64,000 bases of DNA from the NCBI GenBank assembly GCA_022496805.1, contig CM040106.1, positions 9,486,001 to 9,550,000 of the forward strand, written 5' to 3'. The notes under the pieces are model-generated. The model was given only the letters and a program-made list of their open reading frames with translations. It was not told where the DNA came from and searched no databases. The translations under genes and the position numbers were made by a program. This DNA comes from Pohlia nutans. Taxonomy: Eukaryota; Streptophyta; Bryopsida; Bryales; Mniaceae. Below are positions 33,075 through 43,951 of this stretch, one piece after another; position 1 is the stretch's first letter, and each line of letters opens with the position of its first letter.

Positions 33075-35368
33075 CCGGAGGTCAATGTCACGGAGCTTCA
33101 TGGGGAGGACTCTCCCGAGCAGGCATAGTCGACTCGCCTCCCTTCAACACCGGGCAAAAACATAATAATCACCGACGACGAGATGGAGTTTCAGGATAAT
33201 GAGCCTCCTTTTGAAAATGAAGATGAGGGCTCCATCTCCCCCGCATGTGGGGGATGATGGTCAGTCAATGTAGGTGAATCTTCAAGCCACTCCACCCTTT
33301 GAAAAGATTCGACAGCAGGGGAGTGGGGCGCTCAAGAAGACTCTCCATTTTACTGAGGGCTCGGTGAGTGTCGACTACCAACCCATAGGACTGGCGGCAT
33401 CTGCTAAGGTCTCTCGTGGAGGGCCAACTCCTTCGTTAGAGACACACGTCTCCGCTACATTGTTGATTAAACTTCCTCCTCCTTCGCAGCGGCGGGGTAA
33501 AGGGGAAGCCACGTCAAAGGAAATGGAGATAGCGATGGAGGGTGTGGATGTTGACTTTCCACCGAATGCAGTAGACTTGGATAAGCTGAATGAGCAGCTA
33601 TCTCCAACTGCGGAGGCATCCGGCTCTCCTACTTTACCTGCTCTATCTAGAGGTTTGTTTTAGACGACCTTCACTTAGTCACTTGCTTATATTTCCTTAG
33701 ATTTCATTTATTTTTGGGTTGATGGTGTAGCATTTTTAGCTTAGTTCATCCTATCCTCTTGGGTGGGGTGTCGAGGACATTGTGCTCTTTGGTCTGGTTT
33801 CTACATAGATTGTATCGGCCGTCAGCCAACAGAGATACTTATGTCGGCTGCCAACCGATACATTATTGACCATTTTCCACTCCCTGATTTCGTATTATTA
33901 TCATGAAAATTTTGGCTCTTTTACATATATGTTTTTTCCCCACCCATGAAGTCTTATGTTTATTATGTTTACACTACCGGTAGACTGTTCTTTAGAGGAG
34001 CAGGTGGACTACGAGAGCAGTGATGGCGGTGATGGTTCTGGCGCCGGTAGCAATGCTTTCGAGGCTTCGGACGATGATGATGGCAGCACGGCCATGTAGC
34101 CTGCAATCACTCGTGCTCTTGAGGTAGCCCTTCTCAAATACTTTGTTGTTTTCGACGTCAACGGGACGCTGATTCATTATAAACCCTCAAGGATTGTAGC
34201 CGGGCATAAACATCGAATGAAGAAGAGTGAAGAATGAGCTAGGCCGGGTCTGATGCAGTTGCTGAATTTTTGTATAGATGCTCAATTTGTAATTCTCTTC
34301 TGGTCGTGCGTGCAAGAGGACAACCTCCTTCCTAGGATGAAATTTATTCATGAGCACGTCCCCCGCCTTCTTGAAGATTGTCTGACATTTGGGCATAGTT
34401 GTTGTAGGGAGAGTAATTATAGGTATCCTTAATATCCCCAGAGGCCATTTTTGCCGAAGCCACTGTCCGTGCTGCTTAAGCGGAGCCTCAAGTTGCAAAC
34501 CCTTGGTGCCAATGAATCCAACACCCATCTTGTGGAAGACACCCCGTACAAGAATGTTCTTAACAATCTGTACAACGCCGTTCACCCTTCTAGGTGTACA
34601 ATGCGTTCGGAGACGAATCTGAAGCCTGGTAAAGAGCCATTTTTGACTAAGACTCTTCAGCCCTTCTTTTGGAAGTTGCACCAGTCTGGGATGACAGTTC
34701 CCGCGTTTTGTGAAGCCCATTACAAAATTGGGAAGCGTTGCCTGCTTCCCCATCACCCAATGCACAAAGTGTACAAGGAGCTTGTTCCCTATGCTACTCT
34801 ATGATTGAGTATGCATCCTCCGTCCTGTTTTTTTTTTCATGGAGATTTTTCAAGTCAAGCCTCCGGTCCAGAGTTTTTTTACACTCCATCCAGTTTTTGA
34901 GCGATGGAGATTTTCAAGTCAAGGCACCCGGCAACCTCGATGTGGATGTCCATCTGCATGTCGGCTGCCGGCCGATACGCTGCATAGGATATTTTGACAC
35001 CTTGTAGAGTTCATATATATGTATATATTTGATAGGCTAGGCGTATATTTGTCTATACTTCGTAGTAAAGGTGCTTATACTTATCGAACTTAACTGTACA
35101 ATTTTGAAAACTCATTTTTGATATTTTTGTAATATCACTTTACGTGGAATGACTATTTCACATTTTATTTCAACCCTATATCTTCCTCCCATGTCTGAGT
35201 TGCATGTTTTGCTCTATTCCCATCTTCGTCTTGATAGCAGAGTTCATTATCTTTTCTTGTATTATCTGGGTGCATGTTGTGTGCTTCCAACTCTATTCTA
35301 GTCCAATCGGCTGCCAGCCGATAATTTTTTATCTTTCCATGTTTCATATATTCTGTTTCTATGTTCAG

Positions 35369-36013
35369 AGAGACTTGTATATGGATGTTGATATCGCTCA
35401 ACCTCATCCAACGAAGAAATGTGTTGTCCTTTGTGTCACTGGATTGCTTTGCTACATCAATCCAAATGTTCAGCCTGACAGATGGAAAGCTCATCGGAAC
35501 GTTGTCATGCGTCTTGGTCTTAAGAAGTTGTTTGGTATGTTGTTTGAAAGATTCCATGTGGAGCTGTGGTCCAGAATGCAATATCGGGACTTGATTCCCT
35601 TATTGAATTTCCTACTCCCCGGGGATGTTATTAGCAAGATTTCATTTATTTTTGGTAGAGAGTATTGTAAGCACAGAGAATATTATCCATGGTGTTATAA
35701 GGTCCTCCAGATTCTATATTCTAAACGTCGTTCTCGGGCTGTTTGCAAGCTTGACCAGTTCCTCCTTGTTGATGTGAACCCTGTATCTCTTCGGAAAGTC
35801 CCTGATTCAGCTTGCTATATTCCATTGGCATTTCAGATGGACTTGAGCTCATCATGCAGGTCTGGCGTTATAACTAATGCTGCTACCGATCTACTACCAT
35901 TTATATATCCAATGCATATGTTTGAGTCAGTCAGTGAATACATTTGGTGTTCACCTCGTCCTGGCCAACTTCATTACGAGGTTGCTCATGCTATTAGATA
36001 TAGCCTTCGATAG
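35369..36013 (+). CDS. FCP1/NIF-type HAD-like protein, catalytic Asp residues replaced
   Basis: An uninterrupted 214-codon exon begins after a good acceptor (TTTCTATGTTCAG at 35368) and ends at TAG 36013. The long upstream part of the open frame (from 35204) contains a palindrome and hydrophobic junk and is best read as intron. The fold signature fits FCP1/TIM50-type domains: KKCVVLCVTGLLCYINP at the first HAD block, FERFHVELWS at the second, ISFIFGREYCKHREYYPWCY, FLLVDVNPVSLRKVPDSACY at the last. The catalytic DxDG is replaced by CVTG, so phosphatase activity is unlikely. It appears to be a paralogue of the HAD part of the preceding gene. It lacks the stops seen there. Upstream exons and the start codon are not identified. 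Confidence 0.55.
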   Translation, partial: RDLYMDVDIAQPHPTKKCVVLCVTGLLCYINPNVQPDRWKAHRNVVMRLGLKKLFGMLFERFHVELWSRMQYRDLIPLLNFLLPGDVISKISFIFGREYCKHREYYPWCYKVLQILYSKRRSRAVCKLDQFLLVDVNPVSLRKVPDSACYIPLAFQMDLSSSCRSGVITNAATDLLPFIYPMHMFESVSEYIWCSPRPGQLHYEVAHAIRYSLR

Positions 36014-36349
36014 TGATCTCACAATTTTGTTTCATCCACTGTGAATTGCTGTCGGCTGCCGGCTGATGTTCTTCTTTTGAGTTAGCTTTTGCAACATTCT
36101 GTGAGCAGTTAGCGTGGCCATTAGTTTCAGCCATTTAGTCATTCAGTTACTTTTGGCAAATTGAATTGTCAATTTGCTTGTAATTTCATATTATATTGGA
36201 ATCCAATTTTCTATTGCACAAATGTTTATCTTCATATTCTGAATGGTCTATTGTGAATGGTGTATTGAATGTGCATTATATGTTCTCATTTTTAGGGTAT
36301 GTTTTGCCTGGATTCACAATTTCGAGTTTATCAGCTGCAAGCCGATTTT

Positions 36350-37147
36350 ATTCTGGACTACACGATAGTCTATAATTAGTTAAATATCAATTAGTAGAAT
36401 CAAATAAAGGAAACCATACCATCTTGTAGTGCGTGTTATTCCAATTTCATTACCGTATTAAAAAAAAATTGTGCTAATTTGGGATTTTTAATTGAATTTT
36501 AAGATAAAACCTTGCAAATTTAATTTTAAAATATTGAATGAAAATAGAATAAATCCAACCATATAGATGTGATCTTCACATTGACACTTACAACTTTGCT
36601 TCGACCATGAGTCCCATTTTTGGTTAACATTAAACGGCATTTCATAACGCTTCTTTGAAAATAGTGTTGAATCGGGATGTTAAAGAGTTGACCCTTTAAC
36701 CCGCTCCGTCCGGTATGTGGACGATGAATGATTTCAGATTGCTATATCTCACAAACTATAGATGATTTTTGTTCGTCAAAATTTTGGCAGTCACTACTAC
36801 GGGTTCTTAGTGTATTGATGTTGTTTATTATTGTGTATAGCTTCATAATAATTAGTAAATGGATGGTGAAGTGATTCATGTCAATTTGGAGAGAAATTTT
36901 CTGTGATGCCCGGTGTCGTCTGGGTAGAGCAAGCATTTATTTCATTGCGTTTCGATCACGGGTTGGGCATGTCTGAAATGGCGGTTACTAAAGCTGCCCA
37001 CAAGCAATAGTTCATAAAATTACACGCAAGTGGGCTTTGCCTCACGTTAGCAGCGTCTACAAGAAAATAATATAAAATTCATAACATAATGCAAGTACAT
37101 CCACATGGCATGCCATAACAGGTTGAGATTTATTCTGTCAAGTTCAA
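36350..37147. other. spacer, no supported gene
   Basis: AT-rich sequence without coding signal or recognised repeat. The last palindrome copy lies at 36329-36349, just to the left. Confidence 0.5.
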
Positions 37148-37480
37148 ATGAACGAAGGCTTTATTGTACACTATGAACGCAATCAACAGCCTCGACCACC
37201 TGATTACACCAATTGCACTTCCTCTACTACTTGTAATGGAGATGTGTCTATTTTGACAAGATCTAGATACTTCTCTAGATCAAATCTGCCCACTCCTTAC
37301 AAAACACGTGAATTGAAGCAACCAAGGCTCCCTTGCATGATTCCAAGTGCAATGTCATGTAATTTTTGCTGCATTTATAAGGAAAAAATTTCTCATGACA
37401 TAAACGCATGCCCGGCTAGAAAGTCAGGCATTCACTACACAAATAAATACGTTTCCTGCTTCGTGCTCTCTACTAAGTGA
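37148..37480 (+). CDS. 110-codon ORF with a Cys/His cluster, unknown
   Basis: The ORF ends in TAG-free open sequence to a TGA at 37480. Near residue 70 to 90 it has CNFC, then SHDINAC, a CX2C ... HX4C arrangement reminiscent of a zinc knuckle but with too long a middle spacer. It may be a remnant of a mobile element or an exon. I do not recognise it, and it could be chance. Confidence 0.25.
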   Translation: MNEGFIVHYERNQQPRPPDYTNCTSSTTCNGDVSILTRSRYFSRSNLPTPYKTRELKQPRLPCMIPSAMSCNFCCIYKEKISHDINACPARKSGIHYTNKYVSCFVLSTK

Positions 37481-38063
37481 GCATGGCCGCCACTGATCTT
37501 AGCAGCAGTCCTGCAGTTGGAGAGCGTGCAGAGTCAGTAATTGTGCAGTGGGCTAGGCAGTTCTAGGGAGCATCAACATTGCAAGTCACTAAAAATCTCA
37601 AAGTATTAAATCCAACTTATTTACTGCAGAGTAGAGTGAAACCAGGGATACATAGATCCAACACACCTGGTCTCCGGTATCTCTTCTACCATCACACTAA
37701 GCGTATACTCGGTTGGCAAGAACATTGTCTATGAAGAGACCCGCGTGGATTCAGTGTAGAAGTAAACGCCGTCGTCCAAGAAGTACTCACTCTTGTTGAC
37801 TGTGATGGCAGGAGACGGCAACAACTGTCCTCGTTGTCAGCAGAGGAGACCACCGACTCGACAAATGAATACAAGATCTTCCGGATCCACTCCCCACTGC
37901 AGACGCGCAGTTGGAAACGCAACTTCGAGTGCAGGGACGCACGGAGCTCAAGCACCCGCCGCAGTGGCCACAAAGTAAAGTAGAAACCATTAGCTGCAGG
38001 TAAAGATCTCCACGAAGCAGAAGTTCAGAACGTCCTTCTCCACGGAGCCCGGGTCCCGATTTC

Positions 38064-38642
38064 TTGATCAATAGTGATGCTGTTGTGCATGCTGTAAGCT
38101 CTGCAGGTCCACTCCCCCGCCGTAGACAACAGTCACAACAACACCAGGAGCTCTTTGAATCCGACATTGCAGCTCTGGCGCAAGACTTGGTGACACTGCC
38201 AAGAGCCATAACATGGCCGGTCCCACTTCGAATGCCAAACGCTGCTATTCTACGCTACACTAAACAAGACCCCCGCGTGCAAGAGTTCATGAGAAGAGAA
38301 ACAGTGCACTCGTATCAGCCGTCCGGTTCTCGCGAGATTCTGTACGTAGTGTAGTGTGAGGATGGTGAAATCCGCAACGTCCCATTTGGAGTCCTAGAAG
38401 TGATTTCTTCTTTAAACATCACGTTTCCATGCGACGAAGACGTTGACGCACTTGACGACGCGAACGAGAGTACTGGTGAAGGACTTGAATCTTTATACGA
38501 ACTGAGTGGAGCTGCGGCAGATGAAGTAATAGAGTACTTGATAGAGATAGAAGGCGATTGTGCAAGTAATGTGCTTGGAGTCCACCACTTCCCCACATCT
38601 GGAGGCTTGGGGGATTCACTAAGTGGAAGAGTTAGAAAGTGA
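38064..38642 (+). pseudogene. ORF interrupted by one TAG, unknown family
   Basis: One frame is open from 38064 to 38642 apart from TAG at about 38353. It encodes an N-terminal basic/Gln-rich stretch, then RMPNAAILRYTKQDPRVQEF, REILYVV, the stop, CEDGEIRNVPFGVLEVISSL and an acidic C-terminus ending SLSGRVRK. The frame and composition are continuous across the stop, so it is either a decayed gene or a stop acquired by C-to-T change of CAG. The long minus-strand ORF opposite is a shadow. Confidence 0.45.
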
Positions 38643-38989
38643 GAGAGAACAAATATATGGTATATTTAATAACATATGCCTAAAAAATTATAAAAATATT
38701 TGTTTTATTATAGGGTTTGAAGAAATAGTAAATAGAAATTATAATTAATATAAGATGCATGTTTAGAGTTGGTATTAGGCTTTTTTTTTAATTAATGTAG
38801 TATGCCATATATTAATTAGTGTGGCCAATTTTTGTATACCGTTGGATGGGCTTCAAAACTGATCTACAGTGGAGATTCGCTATGGAATGCCCGATCTGCG
38901 CGTGAGGGATTAGAGTTTTCTGAATAACCGTTCAATGGAGTGGTCTTTGTGATCAACGGTGTCGGGCGCCCCTGCTCGCATTAGAATTT

Positions 38990-39610
38990 TGGGTTCATTG
39001 GCGTCTTCTGTGGCCACATGGGCAGTATTACAGATGTGTGCGTGTTCTCCTTCGTCATGCGCGCAACTCCGTGATGCGCTGCTGCTCCGTGATGCGGTGC
39101 TGCTTCGTCATGCGGTTTAGGGTTTCAAGCTCATTTTTGTTTCCCTGTTGCGGTTTTGGAGCGTCCACATCGAACGCGCTGATCATCCCCCAAGTTTTGA
39201 ACGTGTTGTCTGAATTTTGTACTGCTAGGGTTACGGAGAAGTGTGTCTACGGGATTAGGGGGATTCTGTGCTGCTGGGATTTTTCGAAGTGGGTCTTTCG
39301 GAGATTGTTTTCCGGCAGTTAGGTTTTCACGGCGAGATTTTGTTAGCTGGGGTTAGGAGTTGTAAGCGCGTCTACTGGGGGTTGAGGGGGTTAGGGTTTC
39401 TTGTATGTTGAGAGGTTAGGTTTTCTTTCATGTTGAAGGTGTGTTGAGGTTAGGTTTTCGGGGTTGAGGGTGTCCTGGGGTTAGACTTTCTCGCATGTCC
39501 TACAAAATATGTCTTCATGCAAGGTGATATTGTATAGTTTGGTGGATGAAGCTTGAAACCTTGTACTGATCAATCCTCTAATTTTCCGTGAGGATGACTC
39601 CTGTAGGGAT
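38990..39610. repeat. degenerate GATGCG and GGTTAGGTTTTC repeats upstream of the next gene
   Basis: Near 39.04-39.12 kb the motif CGTGATGCG(G/C)TGCTGCT repeats three to four times. From 39.3 to 39.5 kb GGTTAGGGTTTC/GGTTAGGTTTTC and CATGTTGA recur, giving a telomere-like flavour. This could be a 5' UTR or promoter of the pseudogene that follows. Confidence 0.55.
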
Positions 39611-42600
39611 TTGAGAGCCAAGCTCAAGTCTGCGGGTTGCGTGGAGTGGCTATTTGAGTTCTGGGACGTTGAGGAGAAATGCAAGATTAAGCGGACATCC
39701 GAGGAGATGAATCTCGTAGGAGACCGTGTCTATGTGATTCTAGCTTGCGAGGTTGGAGATGAAAGTCCGGCTAAGCGGAGGCGAGTCGATGCTCGACTTC
39801 GAGGGGATGACGATGGCAATTTAGAGTTGGAGTTCAGCTCCCCCGCAGAAGAGGCCGATTTCCCAAGTGAATCCGACATCCTTGCTGAGCCTTCACCTCC
39901 AACTCTTGCGACCCCGTGTGCAGCAGTGCTTGAAGGCTGTGAACCCTACTCGAAGAGTAATTTGTTGTGTACCCTGGTTTTCGATGAGATGATAGAGAAG
40001 TACCAAGCCCAAGTACTGAAATTACAAAAAGAACTAGCGCTGGTGGATTTTGACGATCATTTGTGGCATTTGAAATTGTATGACCGAAATGAGGGTTGGA
40101 GTGGTGAAGTTGCACTGCGGGGAATGCGGGAAAGACTTTGGAGGGACCACTGGTGATCATTCAAAACCAACCATTCATAATTTGTTTGCAAATTTCAAGA
40201 AGTCCCACCCTCAGTCCTCGTTGCACATACGGTCTTGGTGTCGGAGGAAGGGCGTCGAGTATTCAAATCATCCGCAGTCTCATGCGCCAAAGGGAAAAGC
40301 AATCATCCTCACAGCAGCTGACCATAAGCGGTTGGTTGAAGAAGGTCTCGCGATCTTGGAAGAGGTAAACAATTCTGTGGATTCAGGGCAGGGCCCGTTT
40401 GTCGTGCTAGGCGATGAAAAGGCTACTCAGTTGAAGTCGTTTTGGTACAAAGTGAGATGCAAGGTGGATGGAGAGATATTTCAGCTGTGCCCTGCAAGGA
40501 AGAATCTAAAGGCCAACCTAAAGAGTCTTGTCCACGGTTTGGAGCACAACAAGGCCTTGGAAGAATCTGCTCCAGGCGAGACGACATCCTCAAATGCCAT
40601 TTACAGTGGTTGCAAAGGTAGGCCGTCATCTTCAACACGCACCATCATTGGAAACCAGCAGGATCTTCACAGCTAGTTTAAGACCTCCGACAGATGTTCT
40701 TGAGGGATTTCAGCCTCCTCTGAATCTGGTGAGTTATTTTTTCCTCTTAGTTTACTATGTTGGGGTTTAAAGAGTCATTCTGTTACTTACGGGGGTATAG
40801 AGTGTGAGATACTTGGGTTGTTGCATGACCCAAAGCCGGGGAGGTTGTGGGTCTCAAAGCCTGCAACCTCAGCCGAGTTTAGGTATCGGGGAATTTTCAA
40901 TACAGTGGATGGGTGTTTCTGTCACGTTAGGTGCAAACGTCTGAGTATGACAGGACAATGGTTTGTAGATTTCACCTGCTTTGAATGCAGTGAAATCCCT
41001 AGGGAGAACGAGTTTCGACTTAGGGTTTTGCGAGAGAATCATGCTACTGTTAAAAGAGGGTTTCGAGATTTTTGTCGTGGACGTAGGGTTGACTATTTGT
41101 CCATTAGAGAATTGGCAGGTTGTAGTAGAGTCCTCGCCAAGAAGTATAGTAACGAGAAGACTTTTCATTGGCTAATGAAGGCTAAGGTAGCGCAGCTGAA
41201 ATTGGCGACAAAGGGTTTGAAATTGAGTGTTGTAGAGAGTTTCAATAGAAAAGATGTCTTAGCATTCTGTAACAATCAGGGATGTCGCCACAAATCTGAA
41301 CTGTTCGAAAGAAGGATTTAGGTATTCTAGGAATACCAAGTCATTCTCCCAGGCTATGAAGATCTATGGTGGAAGGCGCATGTGTGACTTGTTTGCTTTG
41401 AATTTTGCGAGACCTTCGTATTCTAGTATTAAAAGATAGAATAAGAATGGAGTGCAGTTTGTCGCAGGGAACATGCTGTGATTTTCAGATGTGTTGCAGG
41501 GATCTACCGGGAATCAAAGGCTGCCCATGGAATAATCGGTCGAGTACCGGATATTTTGGCTGAAGACGAGACTAAGGTCAAGAGTAGGATTTCTTGGGAG
41601 TCACGTTCAGATGTCCTTGTTGGTTTTTGTGGAAGCAAGGATAACCATCAGTGTGATTCACACTTCCGGCCTGTTGTTGGCTCTAGAGAGACGGGCTACA
41701 GCAACATTGTTGAGGCATTTAGGACTAACCGGATCGGGAGCTTTTCTAGAGTTATAATGGTTAATCCTCTGCATGATAGGTTGCCACGGCTTGTGCTCGT
41801 AGTCAATGTCACCTGTAATTATTTTAATTCTGGTTGGGTTCGGGAGCAGTGGACGATCATTGATGCATTGTGGCAGGAACACTGTGAAGAGGTTGTTGGT
41901 CCCATAATTGGACACGCTTCAGATCGAGATTCCCGACGGCGGCAGCTAATGGTCCAGGATTTCACAAACAAAAATGTGGTCAGGAACAGTATACCGTGGA
42001 CGGGGTGGAATATTTGTCTGGGTCAGTTTTAGATTCAGGTCGAGTTGTAGGGTTGCTTGATCAAGATTATGTGCATAACGGGAAGAAGTTAATAAATCTC
42101 CTAGATAGCGCAGTCAAGTGTCTTCAATTGGGGGCTGATGTGTGTTTGCTGGAACACATTGGTCAAGTGTACAATAAGTTTTCTTATGATGATCATGGTT
42201 TGCGACAAGAGGACGTCCAAAGAACTGACCGGTAGAACTGGGCAAGTGCACAACGACTTTGCCCGTTTAAGGTAAGGAAGAGCATGAGGAGGCTGCAAGT
42301 TGAACGAGACGCACATCAAGAGAGGACTCTAGGGACCCAAATGTACGTGCAGATAGTATCTGATTACATAGATATTTTTTTGTCAGTATCCTTAACGGTG
42401 CGAGATAGAGTCGTGCTGGCAGCTAAAGTCTCGTTTTTTTTCCGACTGTGGAAACTGTGGTTCAAAATTGGCAATCACAGTGTTGGCGGTAATACTAAAA
42501 CCCTTTCTGTGCAGGAGTGTTTCGTGAGTAACCACTGCTATATAGACATACAGATCTCATGCCACTTTGTGGTCCTCCTAATTATATATTTCCGGGGCTT

Positions 42601-43951
42601 TCAGAACGACTTACCTATCCCTTTGCATCTAACCGGGTCGGACTCCAATGAGATTTTCTTCAGCAAGGTCGGCAGTATGTAGAGAATGGAGAGATCGTAA
42701 GACTTTCAAAAACTTATAGGATGTGCGAACACAGTGAAGCACCTAGCTGCAATTGAGTACGGCAAGAATGGTCTTCAGTTTTATAGGGCCCACAACAAGC
42801 AGACTAATATTTGGGCAAAGCTTCACCCGCTGGGACAAGATGAAAGTGCGGCCAATCTTGGCGATTACAGCGGGCTTAAATCCGATGCCGCAATCGTCAA
42901 TTCTCTGCGAGAGGGTTTCAAAATCGCGCAAGGTATGCTTTGAGGCCTCAACATGGCGCCTTCAACTGTTGGTCGGGACAAAAAATGGTTTCTTGAACCA
43001 TGGGCGCTGGAGGCCGCCGACGCTAAACATTGGAGCTACACTCCGCCTTCTCGACCCATGCCAGGAGAAGATGGGGATGGCGAGGTCATGCGGAAGTCTC
43101 TTGCTGCCGAGGCACCTGACGTGGAGGATGCGGAAGAGGAATGCAAATTTGCTTAGCAGGAGGCTGCAGTCATCAACGACGGCCTGGATCCGCTTGAACT
43201 TGCCGAAGACGAGTGCAGGCATGCAATTCGAGACATTCTGAGTACGAGTGAGGGACTCCCAAATGCAGACCCGGAGGCTAATGAAGGCACGCTACGCATC
43301 TCGCCAGTGGTCGAGTATTCCGGTAAGTTGCTATATAAATCAACAATAGTATCTGAATTAAATGGTAATCCCTTTCTATCAAAAGATCGGCTAATGCGAA
43401 TCACAAACTCCGTTTATTTCAATAATGCCGAAGACTATTTATCTGCTTCTTGTTCCAGTAGCACTTGCCTTGTTGGGTTGGAGACAGACTGTGGTGTATA
43501 TTTTGACCAGGATGAGACGACTGCTACACCCTCTACATGCCGGGCTGCTCAGAAATGCAGCAGGCAAACAATGCAGAGGAAGGGACAACCTGTGGTAGTA
43601 TCAGCCGCTACAGACTTTGGTTCTTAGTGGATTGGTCGGGTTCAAAAAATTAGGAGGTCCTACGGTACTAAATGGGGCCCTTCACGGAACCTGATTGATT
43701 TGCTAAACAGATCCACCAGTACAAGTAAGAAGGTAAGTGGCTCTCTAACGGTTCAAGTTATGTTCAATTGGTTTTCAAAGGGACCACAGCGTAATAAGTT
43801 CAAATATAATGTCACCGACACCCGATGGATTGACGTTGACTGCATCATCTCTAGTGTTGCTCTTACCTTCAATAGTAGACAGAATCTGTATTGCCTTGCG
43901 GACGGAGATGGGCAGGTGTTAGACAATTTTGTCTCTACAGGACGGCAGTAG
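39611..43951 (+). pseudogene. large decayed transposase-like gene, plant-type
   Basis: A succession of frames with matching composition covers 4.3 kb. Blocks in order: VEWLFEFWDVEEKCKIK; an acidic stretch; LHCGECGKDFGGTTGDHSKP and LHIRSWCRRKGVEYSNHPQS (a Cys/His cluster, 40.1-40.3 kb); KSFWYKVRCKVDGEIFQLCP; CHVRCKRLSMTGQWFVDFTC and REFRDFC-type basic stretch (40.9-41.1 kb); GIIGRVPDILAEDETKVKSR and VGFCGSKDNH; PRLVLVVNVTCNYFNSGWVR; GPIIGHASDRDSRRRQLMVQ; LLDQDYVHNGKKLINLLDSA (42.05 kb); KVSFFFRLWKLW; IDIQISCHFVVLL, LTGSDSNEIFFSKVG; then NGNPFLSKDRLMRI, WIGRVQKIRRSYGTKWG and KFKYNVTDTRWIDVDCIISS. The repeated Asp-containing blocks suggest a DDE-type transposase of a plant element, but this is inference. 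At least four frameshifts and several TAG stops make it non-functional. No palindromes lie within it. Confidence 0.65.

Larger units (their letters stand above)
29441..34804 (+). pseudogene. ParB-like / N6-N4 DNA methyltransferase-like / FCP1-HAD fusion gene, decayed
   Basis: Six or more exons can be followed. Exon 1 is 29441-29466 (MSSSASSR). Exon 2 is 29806-30661 (KPHVLHRLLGDLLAST, GCMIPRHGSVMAITGEG, KYRRTAKERLSQ). Exon 3 is 30784-31250 with a ParB/Srx-like core: YIIGGQHTVTACREL, then LEFEVISVYSHDFKELIRVS. Exon 4 is 31422-32756. Exon 5, from 32868, joins WGGGNVTEIAL to RTGRLVLEFVRNDTDVALF, which fits motifs I-II of beta-class N6/N4 methyltransferases. An acidic exon from 33996 leads in frame, across TAG 34097, into a HAD domain (FVVFDVNGTLIHY, then HLVEDTPYKNVLNNLYNAVH). 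The first catalytic Asp is present; the second is Asn. In-frame stops lie at 30066, 30359, 30491, 31515, 31536, 32352, 32502, 32541, 33126, 33255, 34097 and 34235, plus frameshifts near 29.93, 30.2 and 30.96 kb. ParB-methyltransferase fusions are known from phages and bacteria; the added HAD part is what I read here and not something I can cite. It is probably inactive. Confidence 0.6.
19721..36349. repeat. dispersed 21-bp palindromic repeat family, about 30 copies
   Basis: The consensus is GTATCGGCTG, one G or C, then CAGCCGATAC; the outer part also occurs as GTGTCGG/CCGACAC. Copies or near copies start at 19721, 19795, 21482, 21703, 23254, 24294, 24383, 25689, 26052, 26394, 26463, 26528, 26594, 26650, 26787, 29505, 29535, 29598, 29724, 29758, 30709, 31299, 31345, 33054, 33812, 33841, 34958, 35304, 36049 and 36329. 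Half-sites occur at 29302-29395. None was seen outside this interval. Differences between copies are mostly C/T or G/A changes. Spacing is irregular. Many copies fall in inferred introns; 25689 and 33054 lie in coding frame. Confidence 0.9.

Noticed and set aside
34187..34765. 192-codon ORF on the minus strand
   Set aside because: It lies opposite the HAD block, whose plus-strand reading has clear family motifs; the minus reading has none.
35204..35368. Hydrophobic N-terminus of the FCP1-like ORF as a signal or membrane segment
   Set aside because: It lies before a strong splice acceptor, contains a palindrome and is T-rich, so it is better read as intron.
19721..36349. Palindromes as a CRISPR array
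   Set aside because: Spacing is irregular from tens to thousands of bases, the copies lie in introns and exons, no cas genes are present and the genome looks eukaryotic.
37787..38209. 140-codon Cys/Ser-rich ORF on the minus strand
   Set aside because: It is a shadow of the plus-strand frame at 38064-38642 and has no motif.
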